Positions 7,830-15,886 of a stretch of 64,000 nucleotides of DNA are shown here, in pieces (the stretch's first letter is position 1; each line of letters opens with the position of its first letter). Position numbers and translations under genes: made by a program. Source of the DNA: Halorussus rarus (lineage in GTDB: Archaea > Halobacteriota > Halobacteria > Halobacteriales > Haladaptataceae); contig NZ_QPMJ01000001.1 of NCBI RefSeq assembly GCF_003369835.1, forward strand, positions 310,001-374,000, in the 5' to 3' direction. The notes beneath the pieces are model-generated. The model was not told where the DNA came from. It searched no databases and saw only the letters and a program-made list of their open reading frames with translations.

Positions 7830-8552
7830 ATGGCCCCAGAGGTAACGATAGCTATCGACCCGCACGTCCACTCCGAAGGGTCCTACGACGGCCACGAGCC
7901 GGTCGAGCTCCTGCTGGCCCAGGCCAGCGACATCGGGCTCGACGGCATCGTGGTGACCGACCACGACGCCATCGTCGAGTCGCTCCGGGCGGCCGAGCTC
8001 GCGCCGGAGTACGGGCTGGTGGGGATTCCGGGCGTCGAGGTTTCGACCGCGGCCGGCCACCTGCTCGCCATCGGCGTCGAGGAGCGCCCCGACCCCCACC
8101 GACCCCTCGACGAGACGGTCGCCGAGGTCCGCGACGCCGGCGGCGCCGCGGTCGTGCCCCACCCGTTCCAGCGGACCCGCCACGGCGTCCGGAAGGGCCA
8201 CATCACCGACTGCGACGCCATCGAGGTGTACAACGCCTGGATCTTCACGGGCTACCGGAACCGCCGGGCGCGCCAGTTCGCGGCCCGCAACGACTACCCC
8301 GGGGTCGCGGCCAGCGACGCCCACTCGGCGAAGTACCTCGGTCGGGCGTACACCGAGCTCACCGTCCAGGGCGTCTCCTCGAAGGCCGAACTCGACCGCG
8401 AGCGCATCGTCGAGGCGCTCGCGGAGGGCAACGCCGAGATCCACGGCCGCCGCCAGCCGCTGCCCCGGAGCGCCCGCCACTACGCGCTCGGCGCCGGCCG
8501 GAAGGTCGGCCACGGCGTCGCCGCCAGCATGTCGAGCCTGGCCCGGTTCTGA
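7830..8552 (+). CDS. PHP domain metal-dependent phosphoesterase
   Basis: A 240-residue PHP-fold hydrolase with the full set of metal-binding motifs: HxH at 12/14 (DPHVHSEGS), TDHD (43-46), Glu70 in the GVEVS strand, His111 in PHPF, and SDAH (162-165). Such proteins hydrolyse phosphomonoester or phosphodiester bonds using two or three metal ions. Those close to this length include nucleoside 3',5'-bisphosphate and RNA 5' end phosphatases, but the substrate here is not known. A TATA-like box near 7800-7806 predicts a leaderless start at 7830. The C-terminus (about 210-240) is basic and Ala/Gly-rich. Confidence 0.88.
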   Translation: MAPEVTIAIDPHVHSEGSYDGHEPVELLLAQASDIGLDGIVVTDHDAIVESLRAAELAPEYGLVGIPGVEVSTAAGHLLAIGVEERPDPHRPLDETVAEVRDAGGAAVVPHPFQRTRHGVRKGHITDCDAIEVYNAWIFTGYRNRRARQFAARNDYPGVAASDAHSAKYLGRAYTELTVQGVSSKAELDRERIVEALAEGNAEIHGRRQPLPRSARHYALGAGRKVGHGVAASMSSLARF

Positions 8553-8672
8553 GATCCGCTCCGAAACTGCCCGCCGCTACCGATTCGCTACTCCTCGTCC
8601 GTCGATTCCGGCCGGTGTGGGCGCAAGCAATGGGGTTTTTAAGGCGCGAACGTCTGGATTCAGCCACGCGAC

Positions 8673-9830
8673 ATGAGTACGCTGGTTGTGTGCGTCGACC
8701 GGAACGACGACATCGGGACCAAGACGGGTCTCGAGACCCCGGTCGCGGGGTGGGAGGCCGTCCGGTCGCTCGTGACCGACGTCGGCCTCGCCGACCCCGA
8801 GGACTCCAGCGTCAACTGTCTTCTCGAATCCCTGCGCGTGGCCCGCGACCTGCGCGACGGCGACGAGGAGGTGACCGTGGCGGTCATCTCCGGCGCCGCC
8901 GAGACGATGGTCGGCCGGGACCGCGCGGTCGCCGAGCAGATGGACGACCTCATCGCCGAGACCGCCCCCGACTCGGCGGTCGTCGTCATCGACAGCGCCC
9001 AGGACGAGCGGCTCGTCCCCATCATCGAGAGCCGGGTACAGGTCGACGCGGTCGACCGGGTCGTCGTCCGGCAGGCCCGCGACATCGAGTCGACCTACTA
9101 CCTGCTCAAGCAGTTCCTCGCCGACGAGGAACTGCGCCAGACCATCCTCGTCCCCATCGGGGTCGCGCTGCTGGCGTTCCCGGTCCTGCTGATGGTGGCG
9201 GGGCCGGCGACCGCGGTCGCGGCCATCACCGCCGTCATCGGCCTGTTCGTCCTCTACAAGGGGCTGGGCGTCGACGAGTACGTGGCCGACCTGCCCGCCG
9301 ACGTCCGGGACGCCCTCTACTCCGGGCGGGTCTCCATCGTCACCTACGTCGTCGCGGCGGGGCTCTCGCTCATCGGCCTGTTCGCCGGCGCGCTCCGCAT
9401 CTCGGATCCCTCGGCGCCCACCCAGGGCGTCCTCATGCCGGCGATGGCGTTCGCGTTCGCCAGCGTGCCCTGGCTGGCCGCGGCGGCGCTGGCGGCCTCG
9501 ACCGGCCGGCTGCTCGACGAGGTCATCCGGAACGACCGGGTGCGCAACTCCTACCTCAACCTCCCGTTCGGCGTCATGGCGGTCGGGCTGGTGGTCCGGG
9601 GGTTCTCGGCGTACTTCCTCCAGCGCGAGGGGTACGTCGCCCCGATGGTCGTCCCCCAGATGGACCTCGGGAGCCTCTCGGTCGAGCGCATCGTCCTCTT
9701 CCCGGGGACCAGGATGGCGCTGTTCGTCGTCGCGGGCGTCGTGGTGAGCCTGCTCGGCGTTCAGCTCTCGTCGTACTTCACCGGCACCGCGCTCGGCGAG
9801 GAGTTCGACGAGGAGGAGCTGCCGGAGTAA
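8673..9830 (+). CDS. DUF373 family membrane protein
   Basis: The 385-residue protein has a soluble N-terminal domain of the DUF373 type (about 1-145, beginning TLVVCVDRNDDIG and including VVVIDSAQDERLVPIIESR) followed by about six hydrophobic segments between 155 and 375. DUF373 proteins are found throughout archaea as integral membrane proteins of unknown function. A clear TATA-like box (GTTTTTAAGG, 8634-8643) sits about 34 nt before the ATG, so the transcript probably starts within a few bases of it. The roughly 120-nt gap after the PHP gene contains only this promoter. Confidence 0.9.
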   Translation: MSTLVVCVDRNDDIGTKTGLETPVAGWEAVRSLVTDVGLADPEDSSVNCLLESLRVARDLRDGDEEVTVAVISGAAETMVGRDRAVAEQMDDLIAETAPDSAVVVIDSAQDERLVPIIESRVQVDAVDRVVVRQARDIESTYYLLKQFLADEELRQTILVPIGVALLAFPVLLMVAGPATAVAAITAVIGLFVLYKGLGVDEYVADLPADVRDALYSGRVSIVTYVVAAGLSLIGLFAGALRISDPSAPTQGVLMPAMAFAFASVPWLAAAALAASTGRLLDEVIRNDRVRNSYLNLPFGVMAVGLVVRGFSAYFLQREGYVAPMVVPQMDLGSLSVERIVLFPGTRMALFVVAGVVVSLLGVQLSSYFTGTALGEEFDEEELPE

Positions 9831-9900
9831 TTCCGGCCTCCTCCTCGCGACGGCCGCCCGATTCGCCGCACCTAAATCCGCCCGCCGCCGACACACCGCC

Positions 9901-10659
9901 ATGACCGAAGATTCGTCGTCGACCGACGACCCCGCCGCGAACGACGGGTCGTGGGTCAGCCTCTTCTCGGGCGGCAAGGACTCCTCGTGGGCGCTGTACC
10001 GCGCACTGGAGGCGGGACTCGACGTCTCGCGACTCGTCACGGTCCACCCCGAGGGCGACTCCTACATGTACCACGTGCCGGCGACCCGGCTCGCCTCGCT
10101 CGCCGCCGAGAGCGTCGGCGTCCCGCTCGTGGAGGTCGAACCCGACGACTTCGAGGCCGAGGCTGCGGCCGAGTCGGGCGCGCAGGGCGACGCCGAACTC
10201 CGCCCGCTCGAAGCCGCGCTCCGGGACCTCGCGGCCGACCTCCCGGGCGGCCTCGCGGGCGTGACCGCGGGCGCGGTCGAGAGCGAGTACCAGACCTCCC
10301 GCATCGAGGCGATGGCCGACCGCCTCGACGCCGAGGTGTTCGCGCCGCTCTGGCAGGAGGACCCGCGCGAACTCGCCGACGCGATGCTCGACGCGGGCTT
10401 CGAGATCACCGTCATCCGGGTCGCGGCCTACGGCCTCGACGAGTCGTGGCTCGGGCGGCGGCTGGACCGGGAGGCACTCGCGGACCTGGAGGAACTCAAC
10501 GAGCGCCACGGGGTCCACATCCTGGGCGAGGGCGGGGAGTTCGAGACGCTGGTGACCGACGGGCCCCACATGGAGCGGCCCATCGAACTGGAGTACGAGA
10601 CCGAGTGGGACGGGACGCGCGGAACCCTCCGGATTACGGACGCTCGGTTGGAGTCGTAG
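9901..10659 (+). CDS. dph6: Diphthine--ammonia ligase
   Basis: Catalyses the last step of diphthamide formation on translation elongation factor aEF2, the ATP-dependent amidation of diphthine. The 252-residue protein has the PP-loop ATP-binding motif SGGKDS (23-28) and the family segments SYMYHVPATRLASLAAESVG, GAVESEYQTSRIE and a C-terminal GEGGEFETLV. Its length fits archaeal Dph6 proteins. An acidic N-terminal extension (1-15) precedes the fold. A TATA-like box (CCTAAATCC, 9871-9879) predicts a leaderless start at 9901. Confidence 0.92.
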   Translation: MTEDSSSTDDPAANDGSWVSLFSGGKDSSWALYRALEAGLDVSRLVTVHPEGDSYMYHVPATRLASLAAESVGVPLVEVEPDDFEAEAAAESGAQGDAELRPLEAALRDLAADLPGGLAGVTAGAVESEYQTSRIEAMADRLDAEVFAPLWQEDPRELADAMLDAGFEITVIRVAAYGLDESWLGRRLDREALADLEELNERHGVHILGEGGEFETLVTDGPHMERPIELEYETEWDGTRGTLRITDARLES

Positions 10660-10740
10660 CGCGAGAGTTACTACGCGGGAACGCTCGCCCGGGGACCGCC
10701 GAAACGCTTCTACTCGTCGGCGGCCGAACGTCACACGGCG

Positions 10741-11310
10741 ATGGTCCTCGAAGACCGCATCCGGAGGGGCGAGGAACTCGACCCCGTCTCGCCGGAACAG
10801 GTGATGCGCTACTGGCTGGGCGAGGAGGTCGACGCGGCCGGCGGCGACCTCGACCCCGACGCGCTGGGAACCGAACCCGCGCTCCGGCAGGAACTGCTCG
10901 ACCGCAACGATATCGCCGAGCGAATCTTCGGCTCGGAGGTCGCAGACTGGTACCGGGTCGACCTCTCGGCGGCGGAGTTGCGGAACCTCCGGGTGGTCGT
11001 CGGCCCCCACGACGAGGACTGGCGGGCGCTCACCGACGACAACCGCATCGAGTCCGTCGCCCGGCGCGTCCACGAGGCCGACGACCTCGAGCGACTGGAC
11101 GAGGAGGCGCCGAAGGACCTCCTGGAGGTGGTCGAGTTCGCCGACGACCTGGCCGAGGGCGGCGACGTGGGTCGGCTCGTCGTCGTCGAGGAGGGCGAGG
11201 ACCCGGCCTACGTCGCCGACGGGAACCACCGGGCGGTCGCTCACGTCCTCCACCTGCTCCGCGGCGGCGAGTTCGAGGGGCAGGAGGCGTACCTGGGCGT
11301 CAGGGAGTAG
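10741..11310 (+). CDS. Uncharacterised acidic protein, ParB-like motif
   Basis: I do not recognise the family with confidence. The 189-residue, very acidic protein contains DGNHRAVAHVLH near the C-terminus (about 160-171). This resembles the motif of the ParB/sulfiredoxin-like fold in which Asp-Gly-x-His-Arg lines a nucleotide-binding or nuclease site. It is preceded by a strand reading RLVVVEEGEDPAYVA, as in that fold. The N-terminal half is helical and has no recognisable motif. There is no membrane segment. It is the last plus-strand gene before a convergent intergenic repeat. Confidence 0.65.
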   Translation: MVLEDRIRRGEELDPVSPEQVMRYWLGEEVDAAGGDLDPDALGTEPALRQELLDRNDIAERIFGSEVADWYRVDLSAAELRNLRVVVGPHDEDWRALTDDNRIESVARRVHEADDLERLDEEAPKDLLEVVEFADDLAEGGDVGRLVVVEEGEDPAYVADGNHRAVAHVLHLLRGGEFEGQEAYLGVRE

Positions 11311-11521
11311 TTGCAGACCGCGTTTGTAGAGCGAGTCCCAGCGACTGTACCGCGAGCGAACGAAGTGCGCGAGCGGACCAAGGGAGGACCAACGGGACGA
11401 CCGCCGTGTCTGCGTGAGCGGAGTGAACGCAGGCTCGTCAGAGCTTCGCTCTGACGGTGTTTTTGGTCGAGCTTTTGCAAGGGAGGCGCGTTCATGCGCC
11501 GACCGCTGGAAAAGGCCGTGG
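11311..11521. repeat. Convergent intergenic terminator-like repeat, copy A
   Basis: This 211-nt gap separates convergent genes. It contains an 8-bp hairpin with a 3-nt loop (11437-11444 with 11448-11455) followed by five T residues (11460-11464), then the core TTTTTGGTCGAGCTTTTGCA (11460-11479) and a second small hairpin GGCGC-GTTCAT-GCGCC (11485-11500). An A-run near the right end (11510-11513) gives a U-tract to the opposite transcript. An upstream palindrome with a GTGAGCGGAGTGAAC loop lies at about 11411-11432. The core recurs at 15304-15350 and 24823-24846. Best read as a bidirectional terminator belonging to a repeat family. Confidence 0.6.
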
Positions 11522-12490
11522 TTAGTCGCCGTTCAGAATCTGGGTGTGCGCGCCGATAAGCGCGCCCGCGAGGTCCATGTTCTCGACGTGGGTCTTCTCG
11601 TCGATGATGGAGTCGCGGATGTCGCAGTCCACGATGGTCGCGTTCGGGAAGACGATGGAGTTGTTCACGCTGGAGTTGACGACCTCCGCGCCCCGCATGA
11701 CGTGGACGTTCTCGCCGACCGTGGTGTTCTCGACGGTCGCGGAGTCGGCGATCTGGTTCTCGCCGTCGAGCTTCCAGCCGACCGCCTCGAGGTAGCTCTC
11801 GGGCGTGCCGATGTCGAACCACGCCTCGTCGAAGGTGTAGGCGTACACCGAGTCGCGGCCCTGGAGCCACTGGACGAACCAGCCCGGCTCGTCGGGGTTG
11901 TTCCCGCTCTCGAGGTACTCGTCGAACAGCGGGATGTTGTCGGCGGTGAACGCGTAGCACGCGATGGAGACCAGCGTGCTCTTGGGGTCGTCGGGCTTCT
12001 CCTGGAAGTCGACGACCTCGTCGCCGTCGAGTTCGACCAGCCCGTAGGACCGCGCGCGCTCGCGGGAGCCGACGTCGTAGGCGGCCAGCGTCGGCGACTC
12101 CCTGGCCTCGAAGAAGTCGACGAAGTCGCTGACCCCGAAGCTGATGAGGTTGTCGCCGGCGATGACGAGGGTGTCGTCGGCGATGTCCTCGCGGTCGAAC
12201 AGCTGGGCCAGCGCGCCCACGACGCCGAACTTCTCGTCCTCCTCGGTCGTGTCCTCGACGGTGAGCCGGGGCTTGTCGAACTCGCTGTCCTCGATGTGGG
12301 CCTCGAAGTCGTCGGCGAACCGCTCGTTCGTCGAGACGTACACCTCGTCGATGCGGTCGTCGGCCTCCAGCTCGGCGAATATCTGGTCGATGACGGTCGA
12401 GTCGCCGACCGGTAGAAACATCTTCGGTCGGTGCTTCGTGATCGGCCAGAGCCGCGTCGCGTACCCACCCGCAAGAACGACGGCTTTCAT
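11522..12490 (-). CDS. Sugar-1-phosphate nucleotidyltransferase
   Basis: Transfers a nucleotide to a sugar 1-phosphate, making an activated sugar for glycans or polysaccharide. The 322-residue protein has the signature LAGGYATRLWPIT (6-18) with the downstream KMFLPVGD segment holding the conserved Lys-x-x-x-Pro, a GDN motif for metal binding, and FDIGTPESYLEA typical of the family. From about 240 the sequence becomes a hexapeptide-like left-handed beta-helix (IADSATVENTTVGENVHV onward). This form is common in archaeal glucose-1-phosphate thymidylyl- or uridylyltransferase-like enzymes, so base and sugar specificity cannot be decided. No other sugar genes are adjacent. Start 12490 gives the Met immediately before the Rossmann strand. 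Confidence 0.9.
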   Translation of the reverse strand: MKAVVLAGGYATRLWPITKHRPKMFLPVGDSTVIDQIFAELEADDRIDEVYVSTNERFADDFEAHIEDSEFDKPRLTVEDTTEEDEKFGVVGALAQLFDREDIADDTLVIAGDNLISFGVSDFVDFFEARESPTLAAYDVGSRERARSYGLVELDGDEVVDFQEKPDDPKSTLVSIACYAFTADNIPLFDEYLESGNNPDEPGWFVQWLQGRDSVYAYTFDEAWFDIGTPESYLEAVGWKLDGENQIADSATVENTTVGENVHVMRGAEVVNSSVNNSIVFPNATIVDCDIRDSIIDEKTHVENMDLAGALIGAHTQILNGD

Positions 12491-12683
12491 GCGAACACGG
12501 TCGTCCCCACGCGGTAAGTCCTTTTTCATTTCCGCGGTCGGACACGACGCGACGGTCCTCGAAGCCACTCCGTCGCCCGCGTCCGGGCGTTCTCCCGCCT
12601 GGTCGCGTCCTCCGGTCTGGCCGTCGAGCGTCGCTGGGCTCCACTCGCCGGCCGACGGCGGACGGCCATCGCGACGACGGACG

Positions 12684-13082
12684 TTACCGGTCGTCGGACT
12701 CGTGGGCCAGCGCGAGTTCGACCCACTCGCCGACGATCGGGCCCCCGCGGTACCGGACCGTCTCGCTCCGCGGGTCGTACTCCAGGACGCCCGCCGACTC
12801 GAGTTTCGGCAGGTGGTTGTGGTGGAGGTTCACCGCTATCCGGTCGCGGTCGGCCGGCGTTCCCTCGCCCTCGCGGTCGGCGACGTGCTCGACGAGGTCC
12901 GAGAACGACGCGACGCCGTCGTCGGTGTCGTCGAGGTAGTCGAGGACGCGGCGACGATGTCCGTCGGCGAGGACCTCGAAGAGCGAATCGAGGTCCGTCG
13001 CCGTCGGTCGTTCGCTCGGAACGGCCGGTCGACCGTCCGTCGCTGTCCCCTCTCCTCCCGTTTCTGCGTGTTCGTTGCTCAT
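12684..13082 (-). CDS. DUF7344-type winged-helix protein
   Basis: A 132-residue protein with a disordered acidic N-terminus (1-28) followed by one winged-helix domain. The family markers are LFEVLADGHRRRVLDYL, then VNLHHNHLPKLESAGVLEYDPRSETVRY in the recognition-helix and wing region. It resembles the protein encoded at 6866-7225 and the DUF7344 group of presumed haloarchaeal transcription regulators. It is followed by a 193-nt gap before the sugar nucleotidyltransferase gene, which holds that gene's promoter and no ORF. Its own upstream neighbour is the PAS-GAF-HTH regulator on the same strand, 59 nt away. Confidence 0.87.
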   Translation of the reverse strand: MSNEHAETGGEGTATDGRPAVPSERPTATDLDSLFEVLADGHRRRVLDYLDDTDDGVASFSDLVEHVADREGEGTPADRDRIAVNLHHNHLPKLESAGVLEYDPRSETVRYRGGPIVGEWVELALAHESDDR

Positions 13083-13141
13083 GTTGCGGCGCGCCGACCA
13101 TTGCTTTCTTCCGGACTACAAAGAACGATGGACCTAAACAC

Positions 13142-14764
13142 CTAGGGTCGGTCGCCGTCGCGGTCGAAGAACGCCCCGAGCAGTTCCCGCTGGGCCTTCC
13201 GGATGTGCTGGTGGAACGTCGGCGACGAGACGCCGAGCGAGTCGGCGACCTCCTCGGCGGTGCTGTCCCGGGGCCACTCGTAGTAGCCCGCGAAGAACGA
13301 CGCCCGGAGCGCGGTCCGCTGGGCCTCGGTGAGCCGGTCGTCGAGGTCGCGCCGGAACTCGCGGGCCGTCTGGAGGTCGCGCTCGGTCTCGCGCTTGGCG
13401 GCCAGTTCGAGGCCGGGGAACTCGGCCCGGACGCGCTCGACCACGCCCCGCACGTCGACGTCGGCCGGGAGTTCGGCCACGACGCGGGCCTCGCCGGCCT
13501 CCGACACCGCCTCGGTCGTGTTGGCGCCGTACTCCGAGAGGGTCAGCACGAGCGACGACCCCGACACCGTGAACTCGAACAGCGTCTCCTCGCCGCCGTC
13601 GCTGACCACGCGGGCGTCCTCGACCGTCTCCCACTCCGCCGCGAACGCCAGCACCGCGTCGGGATCCGCGCCGCTGACCGCGTCGTAGAACAGCAGGCTC
13701 CCCTCGGGGCCGGCGGTCATGCCGTCGAGTCGGACCCGGCAGTCCAGCTCGTCGGCGAGCGCGACGAAGAACGAGTCGGCGTCGGTCACCCGGAGCTCGA
13801 CCTCGACGACCGTGTCCGAGAGCGCGAGTCGACGGTGCTTGACCGCGCCGATGGCGAAGCCGATGACCTCGCCCAGCACGTCGAACGCGTCGGCCTCGCG
13901 CTCGCTGAACGCCGAGAGCCGGGTCGACCCGACCGTGAGCACGCCGTAGGTCGTGTTGCCGTAGCGGATCGGGACCGCGATGGCCGACCGCGTCCCGCGG
14001 TCGACGACCTCCGCCCGGAGCCGTTCGTCGATGGCGTCGGCGTCCGGGATGTCCTGGACGATCTGGTGCTGGCCCGAGTAGTAGGCCCGCAGGAACGGCT
14101 CGTCGCTGTCCTCGCGGACGTCGACGTCGGCGATGAGGTCGCGGACCTCGTCGTCGAGTCCCGCGCCGACGACGCCGGTCACCCCGCCGGTCGCGGGCAC
14201 CGGTTCGGCGACCCACGCGACGTGGTAGAGCTCCGACTCCACGAGCCGGTCGCAGACCGTCCGCTCGATCTCCTCGCGGGTCGGCTCGCCGATGAGCGTC
14301 CGGATGACCTCGTGGACCACCTCGTTGATGCGGTCGAGCGTGGCCAGCTCGTCGCGCTGGCTCTCGAGGATTCGCTCGCGGACCCGCCGGGCGGTCACGT
14401 CCCGGTAGATCAACACCGTTCCGGCGAGCCTGCCGTCGGCGTCGTAGTAGGGCGAGCACGTCGTCTGGAACACGCGCTCGGAGTCGTCGGTGGGGAGTCG
14501 CTCCTCGAACGTCCCCGCGGTCTCGCGGTCGAGCACCCGCAGCTCCCGCTCGCGGAGGCTCCGGGCGCTCTCCTCGTCGAAGAACTCCGCGTCCGTCTTC
14601 CCGACCACGTCGGCCGGGTCGCACCCCAGGAAGTCCGCGGCCGCCGCGTTGGCGAACCGGTACCGTCCCTCCAGGTCCTTCACGATGAGCGCGTCGGTGT
14701 GGCTCTCGACGATGGCCTCCAGCAGTCGGGCGTACTCGCCCGGATGGTCGTCGGTGTCGCCCAT
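13142..14764 (-). CDS. PAS-GAF-HTH regulator, bacterio-opsin activator type
   Basis: A 540-residue one-component regulator. Domains in order: a PAS domain (about 10-130, starting LLEAIVESHTDALIVKDLEGRY), a helical linker, a GAF domain (about 165-310), a haloarchaeal bacterio-opsin-activator-associated domain (about 320-475), and a C-terminal HTH of the HTH_10 type (about 480-535; LTEAQRTALRASFFAGYYEWPRDSTAEEVADSLGVSSPTFHQHIRKA in short conserved blocks). Proteins of this type sense redox, light or small molecules and bind promoters directly. There is no histidine kinase domain. The ATG at 14764 gives the natural N-terminus of the PAS domain. It diverges from a zinc-ribbon regulator; an AT-rich minus-strand promoter lies near 14798-14806. 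Confidence 0.88.
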   Translation of the reverse strand: MGDTDDHPGEYARLLEAIVESHTDALIVKDLEGRYRFANAAAADFLGCDPADVVGKTDAEFFDEESARSLRERELRVLDRETAGTFEERLPTDDSERVFQTTCSPYYDADGRLAGTVLIYRDVTARRVRERILESQRDELATLDRINEVVHEVIRTLIGEPTREEIERTVCDRLVESELYHVAWVAEPVPATGGVTGVVGAGLDDEVRDLIADVDVREDSDEPFLRAYYSGQHQIVQDIPDADAIDERLRAEVVDRGTRSAIAVPIRYGNTTYGVLTVGSTRLSAFSEREADAFDVLGEVIGFAIGAVKHRRLALSDTVVEVELRVTDADSFFVALADELDCRVRLDGMTAGPEGSLLFYDAVSGADPDAVLAFAAEWETVEDARVVSDGGEETLFEFTVSGSSLVLTLSEYGANTTEAVSEAGEARVVAELPADVDVRGVVERVRAEFPGLELAAKRETERDLQTAREFRRDLDDRLTEAQRTALRASFFAGYYEWPRDSTAEEVADSLGVSSPTFHQHIRKAQRELLGAFFDRDGDRP

Positions 14765-14852
14765 TCCCGGTTCGGTCGAAACCAGTCGCGCCGAGGACAT
14801 AAAATTACGCCCGCGGGAAAGGGTTATAGTCGCCCGGTGGCGACGGATGGAC

Positions 14853-15143
14853 ATGCGCGAGGCCGACGAGACCACCCGCGAGCGCATCGCCGCCCACCTC
14901 CGCGAGACGACCGCCTCGCCGAGCGCGCTGGCCACCGAATTCGACGTGACGGCCGGAGCAGCCATCGACCACGTCCGCCACGTCGCCCAGTCGCTGTCCG
15001 CCAACGACGAGGAGCTGCTCGTCGCCCCGCCGGAGTGTCGGGACTGCGGCTTCAGCGACTTCGACGACCCGGCGAACCGCCCCTCGCGGTGCCCGGAGTG
15101 CAAGAGCGAGTCGGTCGAGGACCCCGAGTTCAGAATCGCGTAG
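14853..15143 (+). CDS. ArsR-like HTH and zinc-ribbon regulator
   Basis: A 96-residue protein predicted to regulate transcription. The N-terminal half (about 1-58) is a winged helix with SPSALATEFDVTAGAAIDHVRHVAQSL. The C-terminal half is a zinc ribbon with CxxC knuckles in PPECRDCGF and SRCPECKSE. This two-domain arrangement is widespread in archaea and its targets are mostly unknown. An in-frame ATG at 14847 would add two residues; I prefer 14853 because the TATA-like box at 14824-14829 predicts a start there. It diverges from the PAS-GAF-HTH gene. Confidence 0.85.
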   Translation: MREADETTRERIAAHLRETTASPSALATEFDVTAGAAIDHVRHVAQSLSANDEELLVAPPECRDCGFSDFDDPANRPSRCPECKSESVEDPEFRIA

Positions 15144-15364
15144 CCGCCGTACCGACTGCGGTTTGCTTCGGCAAATACGGTTCGCTGTCGCGGTTTGCGG
15201 TGCTTTGAGTACCAGATAGCTCTACCGCGAGCGAGGGCGGAGCCCGAGCGAGCGGCCCAAGCGACGACCAGAGCGAGCGAAGCGAGCGGCGGGAGGAGCG
15301 CAGTGGTTTTGGTCGAGCTTTTACAAGGGCGGCGCGTTCAGGCGCCGCCCGCAGTAAAAGGTCG
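15144..15364. repeat. Convergent intergenic terminator-like repeat, copy B
   Basis: A 221-nt gap between convergent genes. The core GGTTTTGGTCGAGCTTTTAC (15305-15324) matches copy A almost exactly, and is followed by a perfect 9-bp hairpin with a 6-nt loop (15327-15335 with 15342-15350) whose loop GTTCAG parallels GTTCAT of copy A. The left part is rich in CGAGCGAAGCGAG-type motifs (about 15228-15300). The A-run at 15355-15358 supplies a U-tract for the minus-strand transcript. No ORF is evident. Confidence 0.6.
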
Positions 15365-15778
15365 TCAATCGAAACCCAGCGACCGGTCCGACGAGAGGTC
15401 GTACTCCATCGACGAACCCACCTCCACGAACTCGTAGCCGTCGTCCGCGAGGTACACCGCGCCGTCTTCCACGGTCACCTCGACGGATTCGAGCACCGCG
15501 CCCTCGCAGGGGCCGTAGGTGCAGGCGCCCGAGTCGTCCTCGAAGAGCGCGCCGTGCTTGCCGCAGACCAGTTCGCCGTCGCGCTTGCTCGCCCCGCTGC
15601 CCTTGTCGAGGCGGACGTCGGTCCAGTGCTGGCAGTAGTTCTCGAAGGCTGTCACCTCGCCCGCCGCGGTCCGGGTCAGGACGGCCTCGCGCTCGTCGAA
15701 GCCGTCCCGGACCGTGAACAGCAGCGTGGAGTCGGCGGGGACCTCGGAGACGTCGGCGATGCGGCTGTCCTCGTCCAT
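15365..15778 (-). CDS. Rieske-type [2Fe-2S] protein
   Basis: A 137-residue soluble protein carrying the two Rieske cluster motifs: Cys49-x-His51 (NYCQHWTD) and Cys72-x-x-His75 (VCGKHGALF). Its overall form resembles the small Rieske ferredoxins that feed electrons to dioxygenases or reductases. Two further cysteines (86 and 91) follow. No membrane anchor or Tat signal is present, so it is cytoplasmic. No partner oxygenase is adjacent; the gene starts 108 nt from the stop of the aminotransferase gene on the same strand. The MDEDSR start at 15778 is the first plausible Met before the fold. Confidence 0.88.
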   Translation of the reverse strand: MDEDSRIADVSEVPADSTLLFTVRDGFDEREAVLTRTAAGEVTAFENYCQHWTDVRLDKGSGASKRDGELVCGKHGALFEDDSGACTYGPCEGAVLESVEVTVEDGAVYLADDGYEFVEVGSSMEYDLSSDRSLGFD

Positions 15779-15886
15779 CACCCCGCCAGTAGCGAGTGCG
15801 GGGTTTTGAGCCTTCGCATCGCGGTCCCCGGTCTCTGCGGCTCGGCCCCTCACGAGAACGAACTCGGTTCCGGCTCGGGCCCGGAT

